NCBI RefSeq assembly: GCF_029245835.1
Contig: NZ_JAQWOO010000070.1
Coordinates: forward strand, 1 to 64,000
Source: Algibacter sp.
GTDB taxonomy: Bacteria > Bacteroidota > Bacteroidia > Flavobacteriales > Flavobacteriaceae
Length of the DNA stretch: 64,000 bases
Reading direction: 5' to 3'
The notes below the pieces were generated by a model. That model was not told the DNA's origin, did not search any database, and saw only the letters and a program-made list of their open reading frames with translations. The translations under genes and the position numbers were made by a program. Of this stretch, positions 23,638 to 32,731 are shown one piece after another. The stretch's first letter is position 1. Every line of letters starts with the position of its first letter.

Positions 23638-25758
23638 TTAAACTTCTATTATTTCTAATTGCTTTACTAAGTCCATTTGAACATTTGTTGGTACTGGTTG
23701 ATACGACGCAAACGCGGTAATAAATGTTGCTCGACCTTGTGTTAACGAACGTAAATCTGTTGAATACCCATATAATTCTGCTGCTGGTGTTAGAGATTTT
23801 AAAATTTGATAGTTATTATGACTTTCAATCCCTTGTATGATAGAACGTCTGGATTGTAAATCGGTCATCACACTCCCAATCATGTCTTCGGGTACTTTTA
23901 CTATTAATTCATTAGTGGGTTCAAGTAATTTTGGGTTTGCTTTTAAGAAGGCTTCTTTAAAGGCATGTGCGCCTGCTATTTTAAAAGAAATATCGTTTGA
24001 ATCTACAGAGTGCATTTTACCATCATAAACCATCACACGGATGTCCCTTATAAAAGATCCTGTTAAAGGGCCATCTTCCATAACTTCTAAAATGCCTTTC
24101 TTTACTGATGGTAAATAACGCTGATCGATAACGCCACCAACAATACAATTATAAAAAACAAGCTTCCCGCCCCATGGTAAATCTACTTCTTCTTTACCTC
24201 TTAAACTAAAACCTTCTGGTTCAGGCATACCTTCAAACCAAGGTTCTATTTTCATGTGTACTTCTCCAAATTGCCCAGACCCACCAGATTGCTTTTTGTG
24301 CTTATAACTTGCTTGAGACGTGCGCTGAATAGTTTCTCTATACGTTATTTTTGGCTTTTCAAATTTAGCTTCAATACCGTAAACATGTTTTAAAGTCCAG
24401 TCTATTGTGGCTAAATGTAATTCGCCTTGACACCCTAATAATTGTTGTTTGGATTCTTTTGAGTATTCTAAAACAGCTGATAAATCTTGACTATGGATTT
24501 TTTTAAGTGCATCAATCAATTTTTCTTCATCCTTTTTTTCTGTAGCTAATACACTTTTTTTAATTCTTGGTTTCGGAAAATTGATGGGTTTTATGGTGGT
24601 TTTACTTTTTGTATCTCTTAACGTATCGTTTGTATCTGTAAATTTTAATTTTAGAGTGGCTCCAATATCGCCTACGGTTAATTTTGTAACCGGTTGCCGC
24701 TCTTTACCATCCATGATAAACAGCTGATTAATAATTTCGGTTTCGTCATTTCTTGGGTTTATCAATTTATCATTAACTTTAACTTCTCCCGATTTGACTT
24801 TAAAAAAAGTAATCTGACCTAGATTAGGCTGATGAATGGTTTTAAAAATAAACAAAGACGTTGGCGCATCAACCGATCTTTTTAAGGTTTCGCCTTCAAC
24901 ACTTTGTTCTTCATTTAATTCGGATGCCGCTGGTGCTACATTATCAATAAAGCCCATTAATCGGCCTGTTCCCATATCATGCAATGCAGATACGCAGAAT
25001 ACAGGAAATAATTCATGATTTAACATACCGGCTTTTATGCCTTGCCGCATTTCATCTTCATTAAGCGTACCTTTTTCAAAAAATAATTCTAATAATTCAT
25101 CATCATTTTCGGCTGCTTTTTCAACCAGCTCATTATGAAGTTTATTGGCGAGTTCTAAATATTCATCTGGAATACTTAATTTTTCCGGCTTACCCCCTTC
25201 AGGTTTGAACTTGTAGAGTTTCATTTTTAAAACATCAATAATTCCTTGAGCACCATCAATTTTTATAGGGAATTGTATTTTTACAGCATGGTTACCTACC
25301 AACTCATTAATACGCTTATAACTCTCTTCAAACTTTAAATTGGGATGATCGATTTGGTTTATTACAAATAAAGTCGCCTTTCTATAGGTGTCAATATAAT
25401 TCCAAATAATTTCAGTCCCTACTTCTACCCCTTGTCTACCATTAATTACAGTTACAATAGTATCTGCAACACTTATAGACGAAATAATTTCACCAATAAA
25501 ATCATCTAAACCAGGCGTATCTATAATATTTATTTTATAATTACGCCACTCGGTGTGTAACGGAGTGGCGAATATAGATGCGTCTCTTGTATGTTCAATC
25601 TCATGGTAATCTGAAACTGTATTATGATTTTCTACAGTGCCTCTTCTATTTATAAGACCAGCTTCAAACAACATGGTTTCAGACAAGGTTGTTTTACCAC
25701 TATGATGAGCTCCTACAAGCACAATATTTTTTATGTGTTTTTCATCAAATACTTTCAT
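23638..25758 (-). CDS. Elongation factor G paralogue (EF-G2 type)
   Basis: A 706-residue translation GTPase with EF-G domain order: G domain (about 1-285), domain II (QPNLGQITFFKVKSGEV), domain III, domain IV (KQSGGSGQFGEVHMKIEP, GVIDQRYLPSVKKGILE) and domain V ending in the EF-G C-terminus. G1 is GAHHSGKTTL and G4 is NQID. G3 reads DTPGLDDF: the catalytic His of DTPGHVDF is Leu. Switch I also lacks the usual RGITI, reading HTRDASIFATP. These changes suggest weak or no GTP hydrolysis, as reported for a Bacteroides EF-G2. It is therefore an accessory factor, not the housekeeping fusA, probably for slow growth or starvation. That role is inferred from the family. Confidence 0.88.
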   Translation of the reverse strand: MKVFDEKHIKNIVLVGAHHSGKTTLSETMLFEAGLINRRGTVENHNTVSDYHEIEHTRDASIFATPLHTEWRNYKINIIDTPGLDDFIGEIISSISVADTIVTVINGRQGVEVGTEIIWNYIDTYRKATLFVINQIDHPNLKFEESYKRINELVGNHAVKIQFPIKIDGAQGIIDVLKMKLYKFKPEGGKPEKLSIPDEYLELANKLHNELVEKAAENDDELLELFFEKGTLNEDEMRQGIKAGMLNHELFPVFCVSALHDMGTGRLMGFIDNVAPAASELNEEQSVEGETLKRSVDAPTSLFIFKTIHQPNLGQITFFKVKSGEVKVNDKLINPRNDETEIINQLFIMDGKERQPVTKLTVGDIGATLKLKFTDTNDTLRDTKSKTTIKPINFPKPRIKKSVLATEKKDEEKLIDALKKIHSQDLSAVLEYSKESKQQLLGCQGELHLATIDWTLKHVYGIEAKFEKPKITYRETIQRTSQASYKHKKQSGGSGQFGEVHMKIEPWFEGMPEPEGFSLRGKEEVDLPWGGKLVFYNCIVGGVIDQRYLPSVKKGILEVMEDGPLTGSFIRDIRVMVYDGKMHSVDSNDISFKIAGAHAFKEAFLKANPKLLEPTNELIVKVPEDMIGSVMTDLQSRRSIIQGIESHNNYQILKSLTPAAELYGYSTDLRSLTQGRATFITAFASYQPVPTNVQMDLVKQLEIIEV

Positions 25759-25898
25759 GTTTCATGGATTAAAAATTCATCTTATAAAACTAACTGATAT
25801 ATATATTGAAAAAAATGACTTTTGTCATTATAACCGAAGTAAGCACAAACTTTACCTGTTAAATATGTTAATTACTTTTTTCGATAGAATTTCTAACT

Positions 25899-25906
25899 TA
25901 TATTTG
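25899..25906 (+). promoter_or_regulatory. Candidate -7 box TATATTTG
   Basis: Perfect TAnnTTTG, 25 bases before ATG 25932. A TTT-rich stretch lies about 19 bases upstream where the -33 element should be. Confidence 0.45.
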
Positions 25907-25931
25907 TAATCCCCTTTATCTGTCAAGAATT

Positions 25932-26549
25932 ATGAAAGAAAAAAACACTGAAAAACCTGCAAAGTCGCGTTTGCAGCTTTTGCATCAATATTACAGTTAC
26001 ACGGGCTTCTATACATTTGTATGGCAAGCTATTATAAAAGCATTACCATATATTATAGCTATAGTTATTGCAGTCTATACACTCAATCATTTTTTTAATA
26101 TAAATGCGGCATTAGTTCAAATAACTGAAATTCTACCATCTTACGGTGTTTTAAGTTTCTTTTTTGTATCAGAAACGCTCTTAGGGTTAGTTCCTCCAGA
26201 AATTTTTATTGCTTGGGCAGGTAAAATGTTTAGTCCTTGGTTTTTTTTAACCTTATTGGCTATTCTATCCTATGGTGGCGGTTTGGTGTCTTATTGGATG
26301 GGAAGAACCATAACAAAAACACCTTCCGTTCATAATTATTTAGAAGTAAAAATGGAAAAGCAACTCAAAAACTCTAAAAAATGGGGTGGCTTTCTTATTA
26401 TGGTTGGAGCTGTTTTGCCTCTACCCTTTTCAATAGCCTGTATTGCTGCTGGAATCATAGAATTTCCTTTTAAAAATGTAATGCTTTATGGGTCATTAAG
26501 GTTTGCAAGATTTGCTATTTACGGACTCATCATTTTTAATGTCTTATAA
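25932..26549 (+). CDS. VTT (DedA/YqaA-like) membrane protein
   Basis: A 205-residue inner-membrane protein with about five hydrophobic segments. The middle matches the VTT/SNARE-associated fold: VLSFFFVSETLLGLVPPEIFIAWAGKM (the re-entrant Pro-rich segment), a Gly-rich helix YGGGLVSYWMGRTI, and MVGAVLPLPFSIACIAAGIIEF, where DedA proteins carry the second re-entrant loop. Characterised family members move undecaprenyl phosphate or phospholipids across membranes. The usual second conserved Arg of the R-x(4)-P motif is not obvious. It begins a run of membrane-protein genes on this strand but has its own promoter-like box. Confidence 0.75.
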   Translation: MKEKNTEKPAKSRLQLLHQYYSYTGFYTFVWQAIIKALPYIIAIVIAVYTLNHFFNINAALVQITEILPSYGVLSFFFVSETLLGLVPPEIFIAWAGKMFSPWFFLTLLAILSYGGGLVSYWMGRTITKTPSVHNYLEVKMEKQLKNSKKWGGFLIMVGAVLPLPFSIACIAAGIIEFPFKNVMLYGSLRFARFAIYGLIIFNVL

Positions 26550-26627
26550 AAATCTTTTTTGTATTTCATTCTCCTGAATCCCTAGAAACTATTCTACATA
26601 AACTAAGTGTATGTGGTTTTTCTAGTT

Positions 26628-26635
26628 TATTTTTG
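26628..26635 (+). promoter_or_regulatory. Candidate -7 box TATTTTTG
   Basis: Perfect TAnnTTTG, 17 bases before the ATG at 26653, at the distance expected for a short leader. No clear -33 TTG. Confidence 0.45.
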
Positions 26636-26652
26636 AAGAAAAATAAATCAGT

Positions 26653-26952
26653 ATGTTTTCTTCATTAAATATATTTAGAATTGTTGCCCTCTTAGAAGGT
26701 GTTTCATATTTATTACTTTTATTTATAGCAACACCTATTAAGTACTTAGTAAACGACCCACAATATGTTAAGCTTTTAGGCATGCCTCATGGTCTCTTAT
26801 TTGTTGCTTATGTGGCATTAGCAGTACTCTTTAAAAAGCAATTTTCCTGGAATAATAAAACATTTTTAATAGTCCTTTTAGCAGCTATAATTCCTTTTGG
26901 AACCTTTTATATAGACAGAAAATATCTTAAACCGTTAAGTGAAAATGGATAA
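26653..26952 (+). CDS. DUF3817 membrane protein
   Basis: A 99-residue protein with three hydrophobic segments and the DUF3817 pattern: FRIVALLEGVSYLLLLFIATPIKY, then LGMPHGLLFVAYVALAVLF and IIPFGTFYIDRKYLK. The family is of unknown function, common in Bacteroidota and Actinobacteria. It overlaps the start of the next gene by a few bases, so the two are translationally coupled, hinting at work with the mechanosensitive channel. Confidence 0.85.
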   Translation: MFSSLNIFRIVALLEGVSYLLLLFIATPIKYLVNDPQYVKLLGMPHGLLFVAYVALAVLFKKQFSWNNKTFLIVLLAAIIPFGTFYIDRKYLKPLSENG

Positions 26953-28189
26953 ATTAAAACATTTGGCATACGACTATTTTATCAGTGTTGGTCTTTCTGA
27001 ACAAGCTGCAGAATATCTTAACATGGGTATCCTGCTATTGGGTTTACTATTAATAATCGTTATTATCGACTTAATTATTAGAAAACTTATAATTAGTACC
27101 TTTTCGCAATTTGCTTCACGCTCTAAAACAAATTTTGACGACCTCTTAGTGTCTAATAAAGTGCCTAGAAACATAGCACATATTATCCCGCTGTTAATTG
27201 CTTTAGAATTTGTTCCTCAAGTATTTACAGATTTTTATGATTTTGAAACAATTATAGAAAAAGGGTTGAAAGTATTCGCTATAATCTTAACACTATGGAT
27301 TGCTAGAAGCCTTTTAAATACATTAAAAGATTATCTAAAAACACTGCCGCGTTTAAAAGATAAACCCATAGATAGCTACATTCAGGTATTTATGATTTTT
27401 GCTTGGTTAGCAGGTATTATGTCTGCCATTGCTTTAGTAACAAATATTCCATTTTTACAGTTTGTTACCGGAATGGGTGCCATATCTGCTGTTGTTATTT
27501 TAGTTTTTAAAGATACTATTCTAGGGTTTGTAGCTAGTATCCAAGTGTCTATTAACGATATGGTAAGAATTGGCGACTGGATAACCTTTGAAAAATATGG
27601 TGCCGATGGTGATGTTATTGAAATAAATCTAGCCACCGTTAAAGTTCAAAATTTCGATAAAACCATTACAACCATTCCAACGTATGCTTTAATTTCAGAT
27701 TCGTTTAAAAACTGGCGAGGTATGACAAGTTCTGATGGAAGACGCATCAAAAGAGCTTTATTAATTAAACAAACCAGTGTTAAATTTTTGAGTGATCATG
27801 AAGTTGAAAAGTTGAAAGATATTCAATTCATTGCGGCTTATTTAGAAACGCGGCAAAACGATATTAAATCCTATAATAGCGCTAATAACGTTAATAAGAA
27901 ACTTCCAATAAATGGTAGAAATTTAACGAACCTAGGTGTTTTTAGAAAGTATATTGATACCTGCTTAAACAAGCATTCTGGAATCAATAAAGATATGATG
28001 ATAATGGTGCGTCAATTAGCACCAACAACACAAGGTATTCCTTTAGAAATATATGCCTTTAGTAGTGATAAACGATGGGCTAATTACGAATACATCATGT
28101 CTGATATTTTCGATCATTTAATTGCAGCAATTCCGTATTTTGAATTGGAACTATTCGAACTACCGAGCCATTCAAGTTTTAAAGCTTAA
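26945..28189 (+). CDS. MscS-family mechanosensitive channel (YbdG-like)
   Basis: Inner-membrane channel of 414 residues that opens under membrane tension to release solutes. The N-terminal part has about four membrane segments (LGLLLIIVIIDLIIRKLII, NIAHIIPLLIALEFVP, GLKVFAIILTLWIARSLL, YIQVFMIFAWLAGIMSAIALV). The pore helix and beta domain follow: TGMGAISAVVILVFKDTILGFVASIQV, DMVRIGDWITFEKYGADGDVIEINLATVKVQNFDKTITTIPTYALIS. The long C-terminal domain of about 170 residues is that of the YbdG/YnaI-like groups. I chose ATG 26945 over GTG 26939; either way it overlaps the DUF3817 gene. Confidence 0.92.
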   Translation: MDKLKHLAYDYFISVGLSEQAAEYLNMGILLLGLLLIIVIIDLIIRKLIISTFSQFASRSKTNFDDLLVSNKVPRNIAHIIPLLIALEFVPQVFTDFYDFETIIEKGLKVFAIILTLWIARSLLNTLKDYLKTLPRLKDKPIDSYIQVFMIFAWLAGIMSAIALVTNIPFLQFVTGMGAISAVVILVFKDTILGFVASIQVSINDMVRIGDWITFEKYGADGDVIEINLATVKVQNFDKTITTIPTYALISDSFKNWRGMTSSDGRRIKRALLIKQTSVKFLSDHEVEKLKDIQFIAAYLETRQNDIKSYNSANNVNKKLPINGRNLTNLGVFRKYIDTCLNKHSGINKDMMIMVRQLAPTTQGIPLEIYAFSSDKRWANYEYIMSDIFDHLIAAIPYFELELFELPSHSSFKA

Positions 28190-28196
28190 AGGTATA

Positions 28197-29777
28197 TTAT
28201 TCTATAATAAGCTTAGATTTAATGCTTTCGTTAATTTTTAAAACATAAATTCCAGAATTTAAATTCTTAAGATTTAGTTCAACTTCATTTGGTCCATTAT
28301 AGGTATTATCTAATAACATTTTACCTAATACCGAGTAAAGTTTAATAGTAATAATTTGACTCCCTTTAATCGTTAATTGTCTTGAAGACTTTAGTGGATT
28401 AGGAAATATACTAAACGACTGATTTCTATTTTTATCTTTGACAGCTAATGCGCTACCTATATTTTCTTTTAAAGCAACTACTAAAGTTGTTCCAGTGTTA
28501 AAATTCACACTATTTCCAGCAGCATCCATTTGGTTTCCATTATTTGTATTATTAGGATGTTGAATAGACATAAATAGAAACTTATAATCTGGTGTAAATG
28601 TTATCCCAGTAGGCTCAGAACCCATAGGTGTACTTCCAAATAGTTCAACATCAGGACTAGCTTGAGTGTGTCCATTTTTAACTACCCACATATAACCATT
28701 TCCTCCATCTTGTAATACCCATAAATTCCCTTCACCATCAAAAGCCAAATTATCATTTCCATTTCCCCATGGTGTAGAAGTTATCGAAGTTCCATCATCA
28801 ATATCATAACTCATACCACCAACATAAGTTTCCATTATTACAGTAGAAGCAGAGGTTTCAAGTATATCAGAATCTGAGAATCTATAAACACGTCCTTCTC
28901 CTTTAACAGCAAAGTATATCATGCCGTCTGGACCAATTTCAACATCTTCAATACCATTAAATATAGTTGCATCTAATCCTGATGCACCAGATTGGGTTAA
29001 AGTACTATTTCGCTCTGCTTGGTTTGAGTTTGCTAAAAGCATCCAACTTCCTACCCCATTTTTAAGCCCTTTAAAAACATAAAGTTTTCCGCTACTTAAA
29101 TCCTGAGCCGTATCGGCTACAAATTTATAAAGATAACCAGGGTTAGAATCTGCACCTTGATATACGGTTCGCTCATTAATATGAATTGCTACATTTTCAT
29201 GAGCAAAGTTACCCATAGCATAATGCTTACCAACTACCGTTTTGGTAGCTGGGTTAATTTCTACATTCCAACCAAGGTCATTATAGCCATCAAATGGAGG
29301 GAATGTATCAGGAATACTAGCTTCTTCACAGCTAATAACTGTTCCCCAAGTAGTTACAGTACCTGAGCAATTGGCAGCAGTACCTCCTACACTTGAGAAA
29401 TCTATAGTTTGTGACGCTGTTTTTTCCCATAGCTTTGAAGTTGTATTAAAGTAAATATCTAATATGGTTACACCTCCTCCCCCTCCAAAAGGTGGTGGAG
29501 CATCTTCAGAATTAACACTAAGATAACCATTTATACTACTACCAGCAATGGGTACATATCCAGTAAAATCAGGTTTTGTTAGCATATTCCCCCCTGCTGT
29601 TAAAACATCTCCTACTTTTATTATGCTTTGAAAATCATGACTTGAAGGTAATACAAATCCAGAAGTTTGGGTTGTTGGTGTAATAGATATGAAATCACCA
29701 ATATCTTGTCCATTAACACTTTGAAGAACGAGTATAAATAATATCAAAGTAAATTGTAAAATTATTTTCATGTGCAT
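28197..29777 (-). CDS. PhoX-like phosphatase with T9SS sorting domain
   Basis: A 526-residue secreted protein of the PhoX (DUF839) beta-propeller family, whose characterised members are Ca/Fe-dependent alkaline phosphatases. The signal peptide covers about residues 1-23 (LQSVNGQ). PhoX landmarks are NCSGTVTTWGTVISCEEAS, GWNVEINPATKTVVGKHYAMGNFAHENVAIH, DSNPGYLYKFV, IEDVEIGPDGMIYFAVKGEGRVYRFSD and FDGEGNLWVLQDGG. The last 70 residues (SIFPNPLKSSRQLTIKG, KLYSVLGKMLL, NSGIYVLKI) are a type A C-terminal sorting domain, so the enzyme leaves the cell by type IX secretion. The start is ATG 29777 or, equally possible, 29771. A phosphate-scavenging role is inferred. Confidence 0.88.
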   Translation of the reverse strand: MHMKIILQFTLILFILVLQSVNGQDIGDFISITPTTQTSGFVLPSSHDFQSIIKVGDVLTAGGNMLTKPDFTGYVPIAGSSINGYLSVNSEDAPPPFGGGGGVTILDIYFNTTSKLWEKTASQTIDFSSVGGTAANCSGTVTTWGTVISCEEASIPDTFPPFDGYNDLGWNVEINPATKTVVGKHYAMGNFAHENVAIHINERTVYQGADSNPGYLYKFVADTAQDLSSGKLYVFKGLKNGVGSWMLLANSNQAERNSTLTQSGASGLDATIFNGIEDVEIGPDGMIYFAVKGEGRVYRFSDSDILETSASTVIMETYVGGMSYDIDDGTSITSTPWGNGNDNLAFDGEGNLWVLQDGGNGYMWVVKNGHTQASPDVELFGSTPMGSEPTGITFTPDYKFLFMSIQHPNNTNNGNQMDAAGNSVNFNTGTTLVVALKENIGSALAVKDKNRNQSFSIFPNPLKSSRQLTIKGSQIITIKLYSVLGKMLLDNTYNGPNEVELNLKNLNSGIYVLKINESIKSKLIIE

Positions 29778-29849
29778 TAAGTTAAAGTTTAAAAGTAATT
29801 TACAAAAAAATATGGCTTTAATATAAATCTCTTTAAATAATTTTAGAAA

Positions 29850-29886
29850 ACAAGAAACCCTGTAAAGTTATCATTTCACAAGGTTT
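29850..29886 (-). terminator. Intrinsic terminator of the leu operon
   Basis: On the minus strand GAAACCTTGTGAAA pairs with CTTTACAGGGTTTC through G-U tolerant pairs, followed by TTGTTTTCT, 22 bases after the leuB stop. Confidence 0.65.
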
Positions 29887-29908
29887 CAAATTATAATTTA
29901 ATCTAAGT

Positions 29909-30964
29909 TTAGATATTACTAGCCAGCCAATCTCCTACTTCTTTAGTACCATAAGCTTTTCCGCCATCCGCTAGATCTTCAGTAACAATTCCTTTCTCTA
30001 AAGCACTGTTTACAGCTTCTCTAATAATTTTACCTTCTTCTTGTAACCCAAAGTTTTCAAACATCATAGCTGCCGATAATACGGTTGCCATTGGATTAGC
30101 AATATTCAAACCAGTAGCCTGTGGATAAGACCCATGAATAGGTTCAAATAAGCCTATATCAGACCCTAAAGATGCCGATGGCATTAATCCCATAGACCCA
30201 GAAATAACCGAAGCTTCATCCGTTAAAATATCACCAAATAAGTTTTCAGTAATCAATACATCATAGCTATTAGGCCATTGAACCAAACGCATCGCCACAG
30301 CATCAACAAACTCATAACTCACTTCAACCTCAGGATAATCTTTTTCCATCGCTTGAACCGTTTCTCTCCATAATCTTGAGGTTTCCAAAACGTTCGCTTT
30401 ATCCACACAACATAATCGTTTAGAACGTGTCATGGCCAATTCAAAACCTTTTTTCGCTAAACGTTGCACTTCAGCACGTGTATAAACACAGTTATCAAAA
30501 GCGGTTTCTCCACCATCTCTTCTACCCTTTTCACCAAAGTAAATACCACCAGTAAGCTCACGTAAAAAAACCAAATCAGTCCCTTCAATACGCTCTCTTT
30601 TTAAAGGCGATTTATCTAATAACGATGGGAATGTAAATGTTGGACGCACATTAGCAAACAAGCCTAAAGCTTTACGCATTTTCAACAAACCTTGCTCCGG
30701 ACGTACCTTTGCTGACGGATCATTATCAAAACGAGGATGCCCAATAGCACCAAATAACACAGCGTCCGAATTTTTACAAATCTCATGAGTTTCATCTGGG
30801 TAAGGCTCACCAACAGCATCAATCGCCGCAGCACCAGTTAAAGCTGGTTTCCATGTAATCTCATGTCCAAATTTCTCAGCAATAGCATCACTCACTTTCA
30901 CTGCTTGATCTATAACCTCTGGTCCAATACCGTCTCCGGCTAAAAGCGCAATATTTAATTTCAT
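29909..30964 (-). CDS. leuB: 3-isopropylmalate dehydrogenase
   Basis: NAD-dependent enzyme of 351 residues that oxidises and decarboxylates 3-isopropylmalate in leucine synthesis. The N-terminus LNIALLAGDGIGPEV, the middle ELTGGIYFGEKGRRDGG, DKANVLETSRLWRE, the metal-binding ENLFGDILTDEASVISGSMGLMPSASLG and EPIHGSYPQATGLNIANPMATVLSAAMMFE are all present. Length is normal. It is the last gene of the minus-strand leuC-leuD-leuA-leuB operon, separated from leuA by 243 bases that hold repeats, and followed by a terminator. Confidence 0.95.
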   Translation of the reverse strand: MKLNIALLAGDGIGPEVIDQAVKVSDAIAEKFGHEITWKPALTGAAAIDAVGEPYPDETHEICKNSDAVLFGAIGHPRFDNDPSAKVRPEQGLLKMRKALGLFANVRPTFTFPSLLDKSPLKRERIEGTDLVFLRELTGGIYFGEKGRRDGGETAFDNCVYTRAEVQRLAKKGFELAMTRSKRLCCVDKANVLETSRLWRETVQAMEKDYPEVEVSYEFVDAVAMRLVQWPNSYDVLITENLFGDILTDEASVISGSMGLMPSASLGSDIGLFEPIHGSYPQATGLNIANPMATVLSAAMMFENFGLQEEGKIIREAVNSALEKGIVTEDLADGGKAYGTKEVGDWLASNI

Positions 30965-31015
30965 TATATATTAATTTTAATTCTTTTATTCTTTTGGCGT
31001 TTCTTTTTACTCATA

Positions 31016-31042
31016 CCTACAAGGTTTCCAAAACCTTGCAGG
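31016..31042. repeat. Hairpin repeat in the leuA-leuB gap
   Basis: CCTACAAGGTTT pairs with AAACCTTGCAGG (11 of 12 positions, loop of three bases). No T-run follows on the minus strand, so transcription into leuB is probably not stopped. Related palindromes built on AACCTTG-like cores form the terminators at 29850 and 49805. Confidence 0.55.
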
Positions 31043-31047
31043 ATCGC

Positions 31048-31114
31048 AAAAAGTCGGGCTTTCACTACTCGCTCTCTGCGAGGAGCTCAAACAAACCGTT
31101 CAATCCCTAACGCG
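31048..31114 (-). repeat. Dispersed intergenic repeat, copy B
   Basis: Read on the minus strand it contains, in the same order as copy A at 126-268, the blocks GTTAGGGATTG, GAGCGAGTA and AAAGCCCGAC, with a different interior. It lies between leuA and leuB. Confidence 0.5.
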
Positions 31115-31207
31115 GGTAAGTCTGCAGAAAACTGTCTTCAATCAAAAGTCAAACTTATCCGCATACAAGCTAAATTCCGTCTCCCGTAAACCGTCATCTG
31201 TCAATTT

Positions 31208-32728
31208 TCAACTCACCACAATATTCAACATCTTTTCCGTAGCCTTAATAGCCGAAACTGTTTGGTCGCTATCCAAACCTCTAGTCTTAAACTCCTTTTC
31301 AGCATTTTTCCAAGTAATAATTGTTTCACATAGCGCATCCGAGTTACTTCCAGGAGGAATTCTCACCGCATAATCTATCAACTTGGGTAATACTACGTTT
31401 TTCTTTTTAAATATACTTTTAAGGGCATTCATAAACGCATCAAACTGCCCATCACCTTGAGCGTGTTCTTCAAAAGTGTCATCTTCAATAGTAATAGACA
31501 CCGTAGTAGAAGGTTTTAAACCTTTAGAGTGCGTTAAAACATAAGAATTTACAGTTACTTTCTCTTCATACGTTCTATCTAAAACATCAGAGATAATATA
31601 AGGTAAATCCTCTTTAGTAACCACCTGTTTTTTATCGCCTAATTCTATAATACGTTGGGTTACTTTCTTTAAATCTTCATCATCCAGTTGCAATCCTAAT
31701 TGTTGCAAGTTCTTTTGAATATTGGCTTTTCCAGACGATTTTCCTAAAGCATATTGGCGTGTTCTACCAAAACGCTCAGGCATTAAATCACTGAAATATA
31801 AATTGTTTTTATTATCACCATCAGCATGTATTCCAGCAGTCTGCGTAAATACATTGGCACCAACAATAGGTTTGTTAGCAGGAATCATAACCCCTGAGAA
31901 ATTTTCAACCAACTTACTTACTGTATAGAGCATCTTTTCATTTACACCAATTTTAACATCAGGCATAAAATCGTTAATCACAGCAATGGTACTCGACATT
32001 GGTGCATTTCCAGCTCGCTCTCCCATACCATTTACAGTTAAGTGCAAACCATCTGCACCAGCCCTTAAGCCTTCCATAGCGTTTGATACGCCTAAGTCGT
32101 AATCGTTATGGGTATGGAAATCAAAATGTAAATCTGGATAGGTGTCTTTTATTTCTTTTATAAAATCGTAAGATTCTTTAGGTGTTAAAACACCCAAAGT
32201 ATCAGGAAGCATAATTCTTTCAATATTTTGAGTTTTCAAAAAATCTAAAAACTCGAATACATAGGCTTTAGAATTTCGCATCCCATTGCTCCAATCCTCT
32301 AAATATACATTTGTAGCAATACCTTTTTCAGAAGCTAATGAAATCACTTCTTCTATGTCGCCAAAGTGCTGATTTGGAGTTTTTTTAAGCTGATGAGTTA
32401 AATGATTTAATGAGCCTTTAGTGAGTAGGTTCTGAACCTTGGCACCAGCATCAATCATCCAATCAATAGAAACCCCTTTATCAACAAAAGTTAAAACTTC
32501 AACCGCATTTAAATACCCATTTTCAGAGGCCCAATCCGTAACATCTTTTACCGCTTGAAGCTCACCTTCCGAAACTCTAGCCGATGCAATTTCAATACGG
32601 TCAACTTTTAATTCTTCAAGTAAAAGTTTGGCAATAGTAAGTTTTTCTGAAGCAGAAAACGACACTGTCGAGGTTTGTTCACCATCGCGCAATGTCGTAT
32701 CCATTATTTCTATGTGCTTTACACCCAT
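31208..32728 (-). CDS. leuA: 2-isopropylmalate synthase-family enzyme
   Basis: Acyl-CoA-dependent condensing enzyme of 506 residues. The TIM-barrel part has MDTTLRDGEQ (catalytic Arg, metal Asp), the metal-ligand motif FDFHTHNDYDLG and NGMGERAGNAP. Residues 390-506 form a C-terminal regulatory (LeuA dimer) domain ending EKMLNIVVS. In a leu operon it should join acetyl-CoA and 2-oxoisovalerate. However, its details (LEDWSNGM, LPDTLGVLTP) mark a branch distinct from the classical enteric LeuA, and citramalate synthases share this architecture, so pyruvate as substrate cannot be excluded. It starts three bases after leuD on the minus strand. Confidence 0.85.
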   Translation of the reverse strand: MGVKHIEIMDTTLRDGEQTSTVSFSASEKLTIAKLLLEELKVDRIEIASARVSEGELQAVKDVTDWASENGYLNAVEVLTFVDKGVSIDWMIDAGAKVQNLLTKGSLNHLTHQLKKTPNQHFGDIEEVISLASEKGIATNVYLEDWSNGMRNSKAYVFEFLDFLKTQNIERIMLPDTLGVLTPKESYDFIKEIKDTYPDLHFDFHTHNDYDLGVSNAMEGLRAGADGLHLTVNGMGERAGNAPMSSTIAVINDFMPDVKIGVNEKMLYTVSKLVENFSGVMIPANKPIVGANVFTQTAGIHADGDNKNNLYFSDLMPERFGRTRQYALGKSSGKANIQKNLQQLGLQLDDEDLKKVTQRIIELGDKKQVVTKEDLPYIISDVLDRTYEEKVTVNSYVLTHSKGLKPSTTVSITIEDDTFEEHAQGDGQFDAFMNALKSIFKKKNVVLPKLIDYAVRIPPGSNSDALCETIITWKNAEKEFKTRGLDSDQTVSAIKATEKMLNIVVS

Positions 32729-32731
32729 TGT

